NCBI GenBank assembly: GCA_963698015.1
Contig: OY969109.1
Coordinates: forward strand, 930,001 to 994,000
Direction: 5' to 3'
Length of the DNA stretch: 64,000 bases
From: VAXT01 sp963698015
GTDB lineage: Bacteria > Actinomycetota > Thermoleophilia > Gaiellales > Gaiellaceae
This document shows, piece by piece, positions 8,124 to 17,349 of the stretch. A program made the position numbers and the translations under genes. The notes under the pieces were generated by a model. That model was not told where the DNA came from. It ran no database searches and was given only the letters and a program-made list of their open reading frames with translations. Numbering within the stretch: position 1 is the stretch's first letter; each line of letters opens with the position of its first letter.

Positions 8124-9332
8124 CTAGATCCGCAGAAACTCGACCGGCTCGCCCGCCGCGAGGTCGCCCTCACCGCGTGGGATGAGAACGAGCGCATCGG
8201 CCCCGGCTGCTCGCGCGATCATGTGCGACTCGCGTCCCGCCAGCGGCTCGAGGACCGGGCCGTCGGAGGGTCGGCGAACACGGGCCCGTGCGAGCTCGTC
8301 GCGAACGGGGTTGCGTGTCAGCTGCGAGCCGAGCACGCCGCGCTCGAACCGCGGTCCTGGATCGGCGCTGCCCTGCAGCGCCAGCAGAGCCGGCCGGACG
8401 AAGAGCTCGAAGCCGACGAGCACTGAGACCGGATTCCCGGGCAGGCCGAAGACGAGTCGGTTTCCGAGGATGCCGAACGAGATCGGCTTGCCCGGCTTCA
8501 CCGAAACGCCCCAGAAGACCTCCTCGACACCGAGCTCGGCCAGGATCGCCCGAACCAGGTCGTGCGGGCCGACGGAAACCCCACCCGAGGTGACAAGGAC
8601 GTCCGCCTCGAGCCCGTGCGCGAGGGCATCGCGATGGGCCGCCTCCTCGTCCACGACCGCGCTCGCCCGCTCGACCTCGGCTCCGGCTGAGTTGAGTTGA
8701 GCCTCGAGCAGGATCCCGTTCGCCTCGTAGATCTGTCCCGGCTGCAGCGGCTCGCCCGGCGGGCGCAGCTCGCTGCCCGTCACGACGACGGCGGCCCGCG
8801 GCCTCCGGGCGACCCGTACCTCGGGCCTACCCGCCGCGGCCAGCGCGCCGAGGTGGCGCGCCTCCAGAGTCGCGCCCGCGTCGACGACCGACTCGCCGAC
8901 GCCGATGTCTCCCCCGGCCGGGCGAACGTTCCCACCCCGCTCGACGCGCTGCTCGACCTCGATCGTGTTGTCATGTTCGACAACATGCTCGAAGGGGATG
9001 ACGGCATCGGCTCCCTTCGGGACCAGACCGCCGGTCGCGATGCCCATCGCCTCCCCGGCCTCGAGCGAGCGCGGAGCCGGCGCCCCGGCCGCGATTCGGT
9101 GCACGACGGGCAGTCGTCCGGGCGTGTCGGACGAACGCAACGCAAAGCCGTCCATCGCGGAGCTGTCGAACGGCGGCAGGTCGACGGTCGCAGCAGCGTC
9201 CTCGGCGAGCACGCGACCGAGGGCGGCTTCGAGGCCGAGCGTCTCGGCCGGCAAGCGCTCGACCCGATCCAGCACCAGGCTGCGCGCTTCGTCGATCGAG
9301 ATCAGATTCCTGGTCCCGGCCAAGGCGCCCAT
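8124..9332 (-). CDS. moeA: Molybdopterin molybdenumtransferase MoeA
   Basis: MoeA inserts molybdate into adenylylated molybdopterin, the last step of molybdenum cofactor synthesis. The 402-residue protein shows the family landmarks PPFDSSAMDGFA, the GATGG-like AMGIATGGLVPKGADAVI segment, TGSEL, TSGGVSVGPHD and FGLPGNPVS, and it ends in the small C-terminal beta domain. The annotated ATG at 9332 leaves only 13 nt to the divergent kinase gene. A CTG at 9305 (reading LISIDEARSLV, close to typical MoeA N-termini) is an alternative that would leave 40 nt. No other molybdenum cofactor gene is nearby. It converges with the M28-like gene, 7 nt apart. Confidence 0.93.
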   Translation of the reverse strand: MGALAGTRNLISIDEARSLVLDRVERLPAETLGLEAALGRVLAEDAAATVDLPPFDSSAMDGFALRSSDTPGRLPVVHRIAAGAPAPRSLEAGEAMGIATGGLVPKGADAVIPFEHVVEHDNTIEVEQRVERGGNVRPAGGDIGVGESVVDAGATLEARHLGALAAAGRPEVRVARRPRAAVVVTGSELRPPGEPLQPGQIYEANGILLEAQLNSAGAEVERASAVVDEEAAHRDALAHGLEADVLVTSGGVSVGPHDLVRAILAELGVEEVFWGVSVKPGKPISFGILGNRLVFGLPGNPVSVLVGFELFVRPALLALQGSADPGPRFERGVLGSQLTRNPVRDELARARVRRPSDGPVLEPLAGRESHMIARAAGADALVLIPRGEGDLAAGEPVEFLRI

Positions 9333-9345
9333 AAGCTACTCCCGG

Positions 9346-10545
9346 ATGAGCGAGACGTTCGCCGGCCGCTATCGGCTGGAGCAACAGCTGGGCGCGGGGT
9401 CGATGGCCGAAGTCTGGCTCGCAATCGACACGCAGCTCGGACGTCGGGTCGCGCTCAAGCTGCTCCGCGCCGACGCCGATCCGCAGCGCTTCGAGCGAGA
9501 GGCGCGTGCCGTCGCCTCGTTGTCGCATCCGAACATCTGCCGTCTCTACGACTACGGAAGCGAAGGTGGGCGGCCGTTCATGGTGTTCGAGCACTTGCCC
9601 GGCGGCACGCTCGAGGAGCGTCTGGGCCAGGGCGGCCCACTGCCCGACGCGGAGACGGGGACGATTGCCGCCGAGATCGCAGCCGGGCTCGCGCACGCGC
9701 ATGAGCACGGTCTCATTCACCGCGACCTGAAGCCCGCCAACGTCCTCTTCGACGAGGAGGGCCGCGCCAAGGTGTCGGACTTCGGCATCGCCCGCATGTC
9801 CGGAATGGACACGCTGACGGAGGCCGGCACGCTGATCGGAACGGCCGCGTACATGTCTCCGGAGCAGGCGTCAGGCGAGGGCGCCACACCTGCGAGCGAC
9901 GTCTACTCGTTCGGGGTGATCCTGTACCGGATGCTGACGGGGCGGCTCCCGTTCGAGACGCCGAGCCCCGTCGACCTGCTTCGCCGCCAGCTGTACGAGG
10001 CGCCGCCTGCGATCCACTCGCTCCGGCCGGATGCGCCGATGACGCTGGCTGCAGTGGCCGAGGAATCGCTGGCCAAGTCGCCTGCGGACCGGCCCCCGGA
10101 CGGCCGTGCGCTCGTCGGCCTGCTCTCCGGCGCGATCGTTCCAGTCGCCGGGGACGCGGCCACGCAGGTCATCCCGCCGCCTCGCTCGAGCCGGCGTCCG
10201 CTGTTGCTCGCTGCGCTGATCGGCGTGCCGCTCCTCATCCTGGCCGGCATCGCGCTCGCCCTGGTCGCGACCGACAACGGCTCGAACACGCCCGCACCCG
10301 CCTCGACACCCGGCACGACGATCCCGACTACGACGGCTGCGCCTCCACCGCCACCCCCGCCGCCTCCTCCTCCGGCTCCGCCTCCGCCTCCACCGCCACC
10401 GCCACCCCCGCCGCCGCCTCCTCCGCTTCCTCCCCCTCCACCGCCGCCGCCCTTGCCGCCTCCTCCGGCTCCGCCTCCGCCGCCGCTGCCGCCACCGCCG
10501 CCAGCGCAGCCGCCTCCTCCGCAGCCCCCGCCACCGCCGCCGTAG
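9346..10545 (+). CDS. Membrane Ser/Thr protein kinase with long extracellular poly-proline tail
   Basis: A 399-residue PknB-family (Hanks-type) kinase. It has the glycine loop GAGSMAEVW (16-24), catalytic Lys38 (VALKLL), the catalytic loop HRDLKPAN, the DFG loop and a GTAAYMSPEQ activation segment. One transmembrane helix follows at about residues 286-304. The outer part has no PASTA repeats; it has a short Thr/Pro linker and then about 70 residues that are almost all proline. ATG 9346 is chosen because MSETFAGRYRLEQQLG is the canonical kinase start. It diverges from moeA with 13 nt between starts. Intact catalytic motifs predict an active kinase. The ligand is unknown, and the Pro tail may reach into or bind the cell wall. 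Confidence 0.93.
   Translation: MSETFAGRYRLEQQLGAGSMAEVWLAIDTQLGRRVALKLLRADADPQRFEREARAVASLSHPNICRLYDYGSEGGRPFMVFEHLPGGTLEERLGQGGPLPDAETGTIAAEIAAGLAHAHEHGLIHRDLKPANVLFDEEGRAKVSDFGIARMSGMDTLTEAGTLIGTAAYMSPEQASGEGATPASDVYSFGVILYRMLTGRLPFETPSPVDLLRRQLYEAPPAIHSLRPDAPMTLAAVAEESLAKSPADRPPDGRALVGLLSGAIVPVAGDAATQVIPPPRSSRRPLLLAALIGVPLLILAGIALALVATDNGSNTPAPASTPGTTIPTTTAAPPPPPPPPPPPAPPPPPPPPPPPPPPPPLPPPPPPPPLPPPPAPPPPPLPPPPPAQPPPPQPPPPPP
10336..10542 (+). repeat. CCN-rich low-complexity tract encoding poly-proline
   Basis: About 200 nt of CCN codons (mainly CCT, CCG and CCA, broken by GCT, CTT and similar) encode the C-terminal tail of the Ser/Thr kinase. Irregular iterations of a Pro-Pro-Pro-Ala/Leu pattern are visible. 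The tract is prone to slippage, so copy number may vary between strains or be mis-assembled. Confidence 0.85.
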
Positions 10546-10567
10546 TCACGCGGCTAGGCTCCGAGCC

Positions 10568-11506
10568 GTGATCTCGGTCGTCGTCCCCGTTCACGACGAG
10601 GAGCGGAGCGTCGCCCTCCTCTACGAGGAGCTGGAGGCCGCGCTCCAGCGCGGCGACGAGCCCTGGGAGGCGGTTTTCGTCGACGACGGCTCACAGGACG
10701 GCACGTTCGCCGCCTTGACGAGACTCCACGCCCGGACCCCGAACACCCAGGTCGTGCGGCTGCGCCGGAACTTCGGCAAGTCGGCCGCGCTCGCCGCGGG
10801 GTTCGCGCACGCCGAGGGCGAGATCGTCGTCACGATCGACGGCGACCTCCAGGACGACCCGAGCGAGATCCCGCGCCTGCTGGCGAAGCTGGACGAGGGC
10901 TTCGACCTCGTGTCGGGCTGGAAATCCCAGCGCCGCGACCCAATCAGGCGACGAGCGGTGTCGCGCATCTTCAACGCCGTCACCGGCCGCGTCTCCGGCC
11001 TCAGGCTGCACGACATGAACTGCGGGCTCAAGGCCTACCGGGCCGAGGTCGTGCAGGGCATGGCGCTGTACGGCGAGCTGCACCGCTTCATCCCGGTCCT
11101 GGCGCACTACCGCGGCTTCCGCGTCGCCGAGCTGTCGGTCAACCACCGCCCGCGCTCGCACGGAAGCTCGCGCTACGGGCTCGAGCGCTACCTCCGCGGC
11201 TTCCTCGACCTCCTGACCGTGACGTTCATGGGCCGCTACCGGCACCGCCCGCTCCACCTCTTCGGCGGGCTGGGCCTCGTCCTCGGCGCCGTCGGGACGG
11301 CGATCCTCGTCTACCTGACCGTGCTCAAGGCGACCGGGCATGCGATCGGCCAGCGCCCGCTGCTCACGCTCGGCGTCCTGCTCGTCGTCGTCGGCCTGCA
11401 GTTCTTCTCCCTCGGGTTGCTCAGCGAGATGGTCACGAGCCACCACGAGGAGCGCAGCGGTGCCGCTGACCGGGAACGCGCGCTGGTCGACGAAGTCCTT
11501 ACCTGA
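10568..11506 (+). CDS. Family 2 glycosyltransferase, DPM1/GtrB-like, with C-terminal membrane helices
   Basis: A 312-residue GT2 enzyme that should transfer a sugar to polyprenyl phosphate. The N-terminus ISVVVPVHDEE, the VDDGSQDGT loop, the DGDLQDDP (DxD-type) motif and GLKAYRAEV are classic for this group. Two C-terminal helices (about residues 228-288) anchor it in the membrane. The start is GTG at 10568; no ATG lies nearby. The next gene starts 3 nt after its stop, so it forms a tight unit with the following glycosyltransferase and the DUF2079 protein. The product is probably a lipid-linked sugar for envelope glycans. Sugar identity is not readable. Confidence 0.88.
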   Translation: MISVVVPVHDEERSVALLYEELEAALQRGDEPWEAVFVDDGSQDGTFAALTRLHARTPNTQVVRLRRNFGKSAALAAGFAHAEGEIVVTIDGDLQDDPSEIPRLLAKLDEGFDLVSGWKSQRRDPIRRRAVSRIFNAVTGRVSGLRLHDMNCGLKAYRAEVVQGMALYGELHRFIPVLAHYRGFRVAELSVNHRPRSHGSSRYGLERYLRGFLDLLTVTFMGRYRHRPLHLFGGLGLVLGAVGTAILVYLTVLKATGHAIGQRPLLTLGVLLVVVGLQFFSLGLLSEMVTSHHEERSGAADRERALVDEVLT

Positions 11507-11508
11507 CC

Positions 11509-12576
11509 TTGCGCGTTCTCTACTTCGGGACCTACGAGCGGGACTACCCGCGGAACGCGCAGGTGATCTCGGCGCTGCGCAGCGCGGGGGTCGACGTGGT
11601 CGAGCATCACGAGCCCGTGTTCGAGGCGCGGCGCGACAACTGGGCCGTGCGCTGGACCGTCGCGTTCCGACTCTTCCTCGCCGAGCTGCGGCTGCGCTAC
11701 TCGAACCACGACGCGTTCGACGTCGTCATCGTGGGCTATCCCGGACACTTCGACGTGCCGCACGCGCGGCGTGTGGCCGGGAAGCGGCCGCTCGTCTTCA
11801 ACCCGCTGATCTCGCTCCACGACACGCTCGTCGGCGATCGGAGCCGCTTCAGGGAAGGGCTGCTCACCGCGCGCGTCCTCTGGGTCGTCGACCGCCGGGC
11901 GCTGCGCCTCCCCGACCTGGTCGTGGCCGACACCGACGCGAACGCCGACTTCCTCGCCGAGCTCGGCGACCTCCCTCGCGAGCGCGTACAGGTCTGCCTG
12001 GTCGGCGCCGAGGACGGCGTCTTCCATGCGGGCTGGCGCCCCGACGATCCGTTCCGCGTCCTCTTCGTGGGCAAGCTGATCCCGTTGCACGGGGTGGAGA
12101 CGATCCTCGAAGCGGCACGGCTCGCTCCCGAGCTCGAGGTCCGGATGATCGGCTCCGGGCAGCTCAATGGGGCGATGGAGGACCGGCCGCCGAACGTCGA
12201 GTGGATCGAGTGGATCGAGTACGACGACCTGCCGCGCGAGTACTGGGGCGCCGGCTGCGCGCTCGGGATCTTCGGAACGTCGGACAAGGCGCAGCGTGTG
12301 ATCCCGAACAAGGCGTACCACGCGCTCGCGTGCGGGGCGCCGTTGATCACGGCGGACACGCCCGCGGCCCGCGAGCTGCTTCGCGACGGGGAGAACGCGC
12401 TGCTCGTGCCGCCCGGCGACCCCGCGGCGCTCGCGGAGGCGATGCGTCGCATGGCGGCGGATCCGGAGCTCGGTCGGGCTCTGAGCCGCGGCGGGCGTAG
12501 CGTCTACGAGAAGCAGGCGAGCGAGGAGGTGCTCGGCGCGCGCTGGCGCTCGCTGCTGGACGAGCTCCTGGTGTGA
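11509..12576 (+). CDS. GT4-like glycosyltransferase (GT-B fold)
   Basis: A 355-residue glycosyltransferase. The N-terminal domain begins RVLYFGTYERDYPRN. The C-terminal nucleotide-sugar domain has FRVLFVGKLIPLHG, a VIPNKAYHALACGAPLITADTPA segment corresponding to the EX7E region, and GENALLVPPGDPAALAEAM. The start is TTG at 11509, 3 nt after the preceding stop, and its end overlaps the next gene by 4 nt. This suggests translation coupling in a three-gene glycan operon. Acceptor and donor are unknown; membership of the GT1/GT4 superfamily is clear from the C-terminal domain. Confidence 0.85.
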   Translation: MRVLYFGTYERDYPRNAQVISALRSAGVDVVEHHEPVFEARRDNWAVRWTVAFRLFLAELRLRYSNHDAFDVVIVGYPGHFDVPHARRVAGKRPLVFNPLISLHDTLVGDRSRFREGLLTARVLWVVDRRALRLPDLVVADTDANADFLAELGDLPRERVQVCLVGAEDGVFHAGWRPDDPFRVLFVGKLIPLHGVETILEAARLAPELEVRMIGSGQLNGAMEDRPPNVEWIEWIEYDDLPREYWGAGCALGIFGTSDKAQRVIPNKAYHALACGAPLITADTPAARELLRDGENALLVPPGDPAALAEAMRRMAADPELGRALSRGGRSVYEKQASEEVLGARWRSLLDELLV

Positions 12577-14006
12577 GACCGCGGCCGAAGATCCTGCTCT
12601 GGACGGCCACCGCCGCGTACGCCGTGGGGTTCGGGGCGCTGTCGATCCTCCAGTACCGGGCGTACAACACGGGGCGCTTCGATCTCGGGAACATGGCGCA
12701 GGCCGTCTGGGCGACGGCGCACGGTCACCCGCTCGAGATCACGAACCTCCAGGGCGATCAGGCCTCGCGGCTCGGTTCTCACGTCGACCCGATCCTGGTC
12801 GCGTTCGCGCCGCTCTGGTGGATCTGGCCGAGCGCGGCGATGCTCGTCGCCGCGCAGGCGGTCGCGGTCGCGCTCGGCGCGCTGCCCGTCTTCTGGCTCG
12901 CCCGCAAGCACCTCGGCTCCGAGCAGGCCGCGCTCGGGTTTGCGCTCGCGTACCTCCTGTACCCGGCCGTCCAGTGGCTGACCTTGAACGAATTCCATCC
13001 GGTCGCGCTCGCCTGCCCGCTCCTGCTCTACGCGTTCTGGTACCTCGACGAGGAGCGGCTCGGAGCGTTCGCGGTGTTCGCGATCCTCGCCGCGCTGACC
13101 AAGGAGGAGATCCCGCTCGTGATCGCGGGCATGGGCGTCTGGTACGCGGTCTCGCGGAGGCAGTGGCGTGTCGGCGGCGCGATCGCGGTGCTGGGCGTCT
13201 GCCTGACCGCGATCTCCGTGCAGATCGTGCTGCCGCACTTCAACGAGGGCGTGACGTCGAGCTTCTACCAACGCTACGGCGCGCTCGGCCACTCGCCCGG
13301 CGGGATCCTCGCGACCGTGTTCACCGATCCGGGCAAGGTCCTGTCGACCGTCTTCGACGGCGAGGGCGTCCACTACCTGCTCGACCTGTTCGTGCCGCTC
13401 CTGCTGCTCGTCATGGCCGCGCCGGTCGTGCTCGTCGCCGCGATTCCGGAGCTCGGGCTGAACCTGCTGTCGGCGACGAACACGCAGAGCTCGATCCACC
13501 ACCACTACACCTCCGGGCTGATCCCGCCGCTGATCGTCGCCACCGTGCTCGGTGCAGCGAGGCTGACGAGGTCACGCCCCGGCCTGCGCGTACCGCTGGC
13601 GATGACCCTCGTCGTCGTGATGGTCGCCTCGAACTACGTGCTCGGCGCGGTGCCCGTGTGGAGAGAGCTGCCCGGCGGACAGACGTACCGGGCGTACGCG
13701 GCGCACGTGGCGACGCACGACCGGATCACGGACCGCGCGCTGCGGCTGATTCCCGGCGGCGCCGTGATCAGCGCCACGAACTCGCTCGGCTCACACCTCT
13801 CGGGACGTCGGCGGTTCCTCAGCTTCCCCTACATCCGGGACGCCCAGTGGGTGGCCGCCGACGAGACTCAGCCGGGCTACGCGGACCGCTGGGACCCGCC
13901 GGCGACCGCGGAGGCGCTCGCGCGGCTGCGCCGCAACCCGAGCTGGCGGCTCGTCTTCTCCGACGACGGCGTGCTCGTCTTCAAGCGCACGACCAGAAGC
14001 AGGTAG
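12573..14006 (+). CDS. DUF2079 polytopic membrane protein
   Basis: A 477-residue protein with about 9-10 hydrophobic segments. The N-terminal YNTGRFDLGNMAQAVWATAHG region and the HVDPILVAFAPLWW motif are hallmarks of DUF2079 (PF09852), a family related in shape to GT-C glycosyltransferases. The start GTG 12573 overlaps the upstream stop by 4 nt. Given the two glycosyltransferases before it, a role in assembling or exporting a lipid-linked glycan is plausible but unproven. Its last 130 nt overlap the 3' end of the convergent mannosyltransferase gene, a large overlap for unrelated genes. Confidence 0.83.
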   Translation: MRPRPKILLWTATAAYAVGFGALSILQYRAYNTGRFDLGNMAQAVWATAHGHPLEITNLQGDQASRLGSHVDPILVAFAPLWWIWPSAAMLVAAQAVAVALGALPVFWLARKHLGSEQAALGFALAYLLYPAVQWLTLNEFHPVALACPLLLYAFWYLDEERLGAFAVFAILAALTKEEIPLVIAGMGVWYAVSRRQWRVGGAIAVLGVCLTAISVQIVLPHFNEGVTSSFYQRYGALGHSPGGILATVFTDPGKVLSTVFDGEGVHYLLDLFVPLLLLVMAAPVVLVAAIPELGLNLLSATNTQSSIHHHYTSGLIPPLIVATVLGAARLTRSRPGLRVPLAMTLVVVMVASNYVLGAVPVWRELPGGQTYRAYAAHVATHDRITDRALRLIPGGAVISATNSLGSHLSGRRRFLSFPYIRDAQWVAADETQPGYADRWDPPATAEALARLRRNPSWRLVFSDDGVLVFKRTTRSR

Positions 14007-15133
14007 AGCGCGAGCAGCACCGCGTCGCGCAGGACGACGAGCCACGAGATGCCCTCGAGCTGGAAGAGGTGGCTGTAGTGGAAGAACCAGATCTGGGCGA
14101 GCACGAGCGCAGTGGCCACGAGCGCGATCGCAGCGATCCCGGTCGGGCCGGGTAGGAGCAGCACGAGCGGAATCAGCCACACGACGTACTGCGGCGAGAG
14201 GAAGCGGTTGAAGGCGAGGAACCCAGTGACCGCGGCACAGGACGCGAGGATGAGGCGCTCGGGGTCGCGCGAGCCGCGCGCGAAGAGCCACCAGGCTGCG
14301 GCGACGGCAACTGCCTGGAGAAGCGTCGTGATCGTCGCGAGCGCATCCGGGAGCGACCCGGCGAGGTCTCTCGTCGCCGCTCCCGTCGCTCCGTGCACGA
14401 CCGCCGCCGCATAGACGCCGAGCTGGTCCCCGGCCAGCAGCACGCTCGCGCCGAGGCTCTCGATCTGAAGGCCGCGCGCGGACTGCGAGTGAAAGCTGTC
14501 CCAGAGCCCACCCGGCGAGAGGATCGCGAACGGGAGCACGACGAGCACGGCGACGGCTGCGAACACGCCGAGCGCTCGCAGTGCGCGGCTGCGCCCGACA
14601 ACGGACCACACGTAGATGGCGGCCAGCGGAACAACGGCGAGGGGATAGAGCTTCGCGGTCACCGCGAGCCCGAGCAGGCCGAAGCCGAGAAGCTCGCGGC
14701 GACGCAGGACTGCCGCGAGCGCTCCGACCGTGAGCGCCGCTGGAAACAGGTCGTACGTGTTCAGCGAGATCGGCCCGACCGCGATCGGCGAGAGAGCGAA
14801 GAGCACGGCCGCTGCGTAGAGCCGTCGCCTGGAGGCGCCGAGCATCACGAGCGTGAGCACGACGGCGAAGAGCGCCCCGATCCCGCACAGCGCCATCAGC
14901 GTCTTGAACGCGGCGTTGTAGGCGCCGCCAGGCAGAAGCGCCGGCGGCAGGAACACCGCGAAGGCTCCGGGCGGGTACTCGACGAAGACGTCGCGGTACG
15001 GGAGGTCGCCGCGCAGGAAGCCGTCGGCGTAGAGGCCGTAGATATGGACGTCGCGATACCGCTCGGCACGGAACAGGCCCCCGTCCGGGATCGCGCAGGC
15101 GAGCAGGAACAGCGGCGCGGCAAGCGCCGTCAC
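13877..15133 (-). CDS. GT87-like (DUF2029) polyprenyl-sugar-dependent membrane glycosyltransferase
   Basis: About 418 residues with roughly 10 membrane segments. The first external loop has the acidic DGFLRGDLPYRDVFVEYPPG region, and SPQYVVWLIPLVLLL is near the C-terminus; both fit the mannosyltransferase DUF2029/GT87 group that uses polyprenyl-phosphomannose. The reading frame is open far upstream through the PBP gene, so I start at GTG 15133 (VTALAAPLFLLAC), 33 nt after the PBP stop. It is the third gene of the mscS-pbp-GT unit. Its 3' end runs antisense into the DUF2079 gene for 130 nt. Confidence 0.78.
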   Translation of the reverse strand: MTALAAPLFLLACAIPDGGLFRAERYRDVHIYGLYADGFLRGDLPYRDVFVEYPPGAFAVFLPPALLPGGAYNAAFKTLMALCGIGALFAVVLTLVMLGASRRRLYAAAVLFALSPIAVGPISLNTYDLFPAALTVGALAAVLRRRELLGFGLLGLAVTAKLYPLAVVPLAAIYVWSVVGRSRALRALGVFAAVAVLVVLPFAILSPGGLWDSFHSQSARGLQIESLGASVLLAGDQLGVYAAAVVHGATGAATRDLAGSLPDALATITTLLQAVAVAAAWWLFARGSRDPERLILASCAAVTGFLAFNRFLSPQYVVWLIPLVLLLPGPTGIAAIALVATALVLAQIWFFHYSHLFQLEGISWLVVLRDAVLLALYLLLVVRLKTSTPSSEKTSRQLGLRRSRASASAVAGGSQRSA

Positions 15134-15165
15134 GCGCGCGGCCAGCCTCGTGCCGGCGTCGACGG

Positions 15166-17349
15166 CTATGGCTGCGGAGGCGGCGGTGGCGGCTCGGCCG
15201 GTGGCGGCGGCGGCTCGGCCGGAGGGGGCTCGATCGGCGCGGGCGGCGGCGGAGCCACGGGAGCCGGCGGCGGCGGTGCAGCGGGCTGTTGCTGGTTCGG
15301 CGTCGTGGGTTGGGCCGCCGGCGGGACGTAGTAGTAGGAGCTCGGCGGCGGCGGGCCTCCGTAGCTCCCGGGCGTCCACGAATGCCAGATGGGCTCGGAG
15401 AGCGCCTCCGGGAAGTCGCGCACCGGAGTCGGCCCGATCGCCTCGTCCATGAAGAGCTTCCAGATCGTGGCGGGGAACGTCCCGCCCGCGACCGCGATCC
15501 CGTGCACGTTCTCCATCGGGATCTCCGCCTGCGGATAGCCGACCCAGACCGCGGCCGTGAGCGTCGGCGTGATCCCGTCGAACCACGCGTCCGCGTGATT
15601 CTCGGTCGTGCCCGTCTTACCGCCTGCGGGCCGGCCGATGTTCGCGCCGACACCGGTCCCGGCCTGGATGTTCTCCTCGAGGATCTTCGTCACCTCGGCC
15701 GCGACCCAGTCGGCAATCACGCGGTGGCGTTTCGGCCGGCCCCAGTTCCTGTCCTCACCGCCGTCCGCGAAGGCGACCTTGGTGATCGCCATCGGCTCGG
15801 AGTAGATGCCTCCGGCGGCGATCGTCGCGTAGGCCGAGGCCATGTCGAGCGGCGAGACGCCGATCGAGCCGAGACCGAGCGACGGCACGTACGCGCCCTC
15901 CTTAGTCTTCAGCGACGAGCGGATGCCGAGCCTGTTCGCCATCGCAGCCACCTTCTCCGCTCCGAGGTCGAGGGTCAGGCGGGCGTAGACGGTGTTGTCC
16001 GAGAGCAGCGTCGCATGGGTGATCGACGTCGAGCCGACGTACGTGTGCGAGTAGGTGGAGACGTCCCAGGGCTCCTGATACGGGTCCGGCTGGTAGTGGA
16101 GCGGAGCGGACAGGTAGGTCGTCGTGTCCGGGTCGATGCCCTGGGAGACGGCCTGGGTGAGGACGAAGGTCTTGAACGTCGAGCCCGCCTGGCGACGGGC
16201 CTGCGCGGCGAGATTGAACTGGTTCCCGGACCGCCCGGGCGTGACCGCCGTCATCGTCTTGATCGCACCGGTGCGCGGGTCGATCGCGACGAGCGCGGAC
16301 GCCGGGTCGGTGTCGTAGTAGAGCGTGTCCTTGATCGCCTTGGTCGCAGCGCGCTGCATGCGCGGGTCGATCGTCGTGTAGACCTTCAGCCCGCCCGAGC
16401 GCACGGTCGCGGCGCCGTACCTCTTGACGAGCGCGTCTCGCACGAAGCTGAAGAAGTAGGGCTCACGGATCCGGCTGTAGATCCTCCCCGGCCGCAGGTG
16501 GAGATCGGTGACCTTGATCCCTTCCCGGTAGTTGCCGTAGCTGATCTGGCCATTCTCGTACAGCGCCTTGAGCACGTCGTTCCGCCGCTGGATGGCGCGC
16601 TCCGGGTTCTTGAACGGGTCGTAGATCGAGGGCGCCTGAGGCAGCCCGGCAAGGAGAGCCGACTGGAGGAGCGAGAGCTTGCTGGCGCGGCGCGAGAAGT
16701 AGGTCTGCGCCGCCGCCTCGACCCCGTAGGCGTGGTTGCCGTAGTAGACGGTGTTCATGTAGTTGGCGAGGATCCAGTTCTTCCCGTGCTCGTCGCTGAG
16801 CTTGATCGCGAGGCACGCCTCGACGACCTTCCGGTGCAGGGTTCGCTCCTGGTGGCGGATGTACAGGTTGCGGACGAGCTGCTGCGTGATCGTCGAGCCG
16901 CCCTCGACGGTGTGGCCGGCGCGGATGTCGTTGTAGGCCGCCCTCGCGATGCCCTGGAAGTCGATGCCGCCATGCTTGTAGAAGCGCCGGTCCTCGATCG
17001 CGACCGTCGCCTTGCCCATCCACGGGCTCATCTCGTTCAGTGTCACCGGTTGGCGGTTCTTCTCGGCGGGGATCGAGCCGAGCGAGGAGCCGTCCGCGGC
17101 GTAGATGAACGAGTTGGAGCCGATCGTCGCGGGCTGGAGGTCCTGCAGGTCGCAGTCGGCCTGGATGGAGCGCGCGCTGCTGAAGCCGACCGTCCCGAGC
17201 ACCGCGAGCAGCCCGAGGAGCACGACCAGCAGGACGGCGAGCTTGCGGCGTCGCCGGGCCCGGCGTGCGGTCCGCCGCTGGCGCCGGTGGTTCGGCACAT
17301 ACGGCCGCGCGCCGCCGCGGGGTCGACCGTTGCTGGTCGGCGGGCTCAC
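15166..17349 (-). CDS. Class A penicillin-binding protein (PBP1A type)
   Basis: A 727-residue bifunctional peptidoglycan synthase. A basic cytoplasmic N-terminus and one membrane helix (about residues 37-57) precede the GT51 domain with VAIEDRRFYKHGGID and GGSTITQQLVRN. A transpeptidase domain follows with SxxK (GSTFKTFV), SDN (LLSDNTVYA) and KTGT (GGKTGTTE), and then a proline-rich tail of about 80 residues. GTG 17349 is chosen because it forms a GTGA overlap with the mscS stop and removes a non-conserved 29-residue leader. Both active sites are intact. The Pro-rich tail, also seen in the Ser/Thr kinase of this window, may be a wall-spanning feature. Confidence 0.93.
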   Translation of the reverse strand: MSPPTSNGRPRGGARPYVPNHRRQRRTARRARRRRKLAVLLVVLLGLLAVLGTVGFSSARSIQADCDLQDLQPATIGSNSFIYAADGSSLGSIPAEKNRQPVTLNEMSPWMGKATVAIEDRRFYKHGGIDFQGIARAAYNDIRAGHTVEGGSTITQQLVRNLYIRHQERTLHRKVVEACLAIKLSDEHGKNWILANYMNTVYYGNHAYGVEAAAQTYFSRRASKLSLLQSALLAGLPQAPSIYDPFKNPERAIQRRNDVLKALYENGQISYGNYREGIKVTDLHLRPGRIYSRIREPYFFSFVRDALVKRYGAATVRSGGLKVYTTIDPRMQRAATKAIKDTLYYDTDPASALVAIDPRTGAIKTMTAVTPGRSGNQFNLAAQARRQAGSTFKTFVLTQAVSQGIDPDTTTYLSAPLHYQPDPYQEPWDVSTYSHTYVGSTSITHATLLSDNTVYARLTLDLGAEKVAAMANRLGIRSSLKTKEGAYVPSLGLGSIGVSPLDMASAYATIAAGGIYSEPMAITKVAFADGGEDRNWGRPKRHRVIADWVAAEVTKILEENIQAGTGVGANIGRPAGGKTGTTENHADAWFDGITPTLTAAVWVGYPQAEIPMENVHGIAVAGGTFPATIWKLFMDEAIGPTPVRDFPEALSEPIWHSWTPGSYGGPPPPSSYYYVPPAAQPTTPNQQQPAAPPPPAPVAPPPPAPIEPPPAEPPPPPAEPPPPPPQP

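Noticed and set aside
10328..10594. Minus-strand frame rich in Ala/Glu/Val
   Set aside because: Complement of the proline codon tract in the kinase gene; composition is dictated by the repeat.
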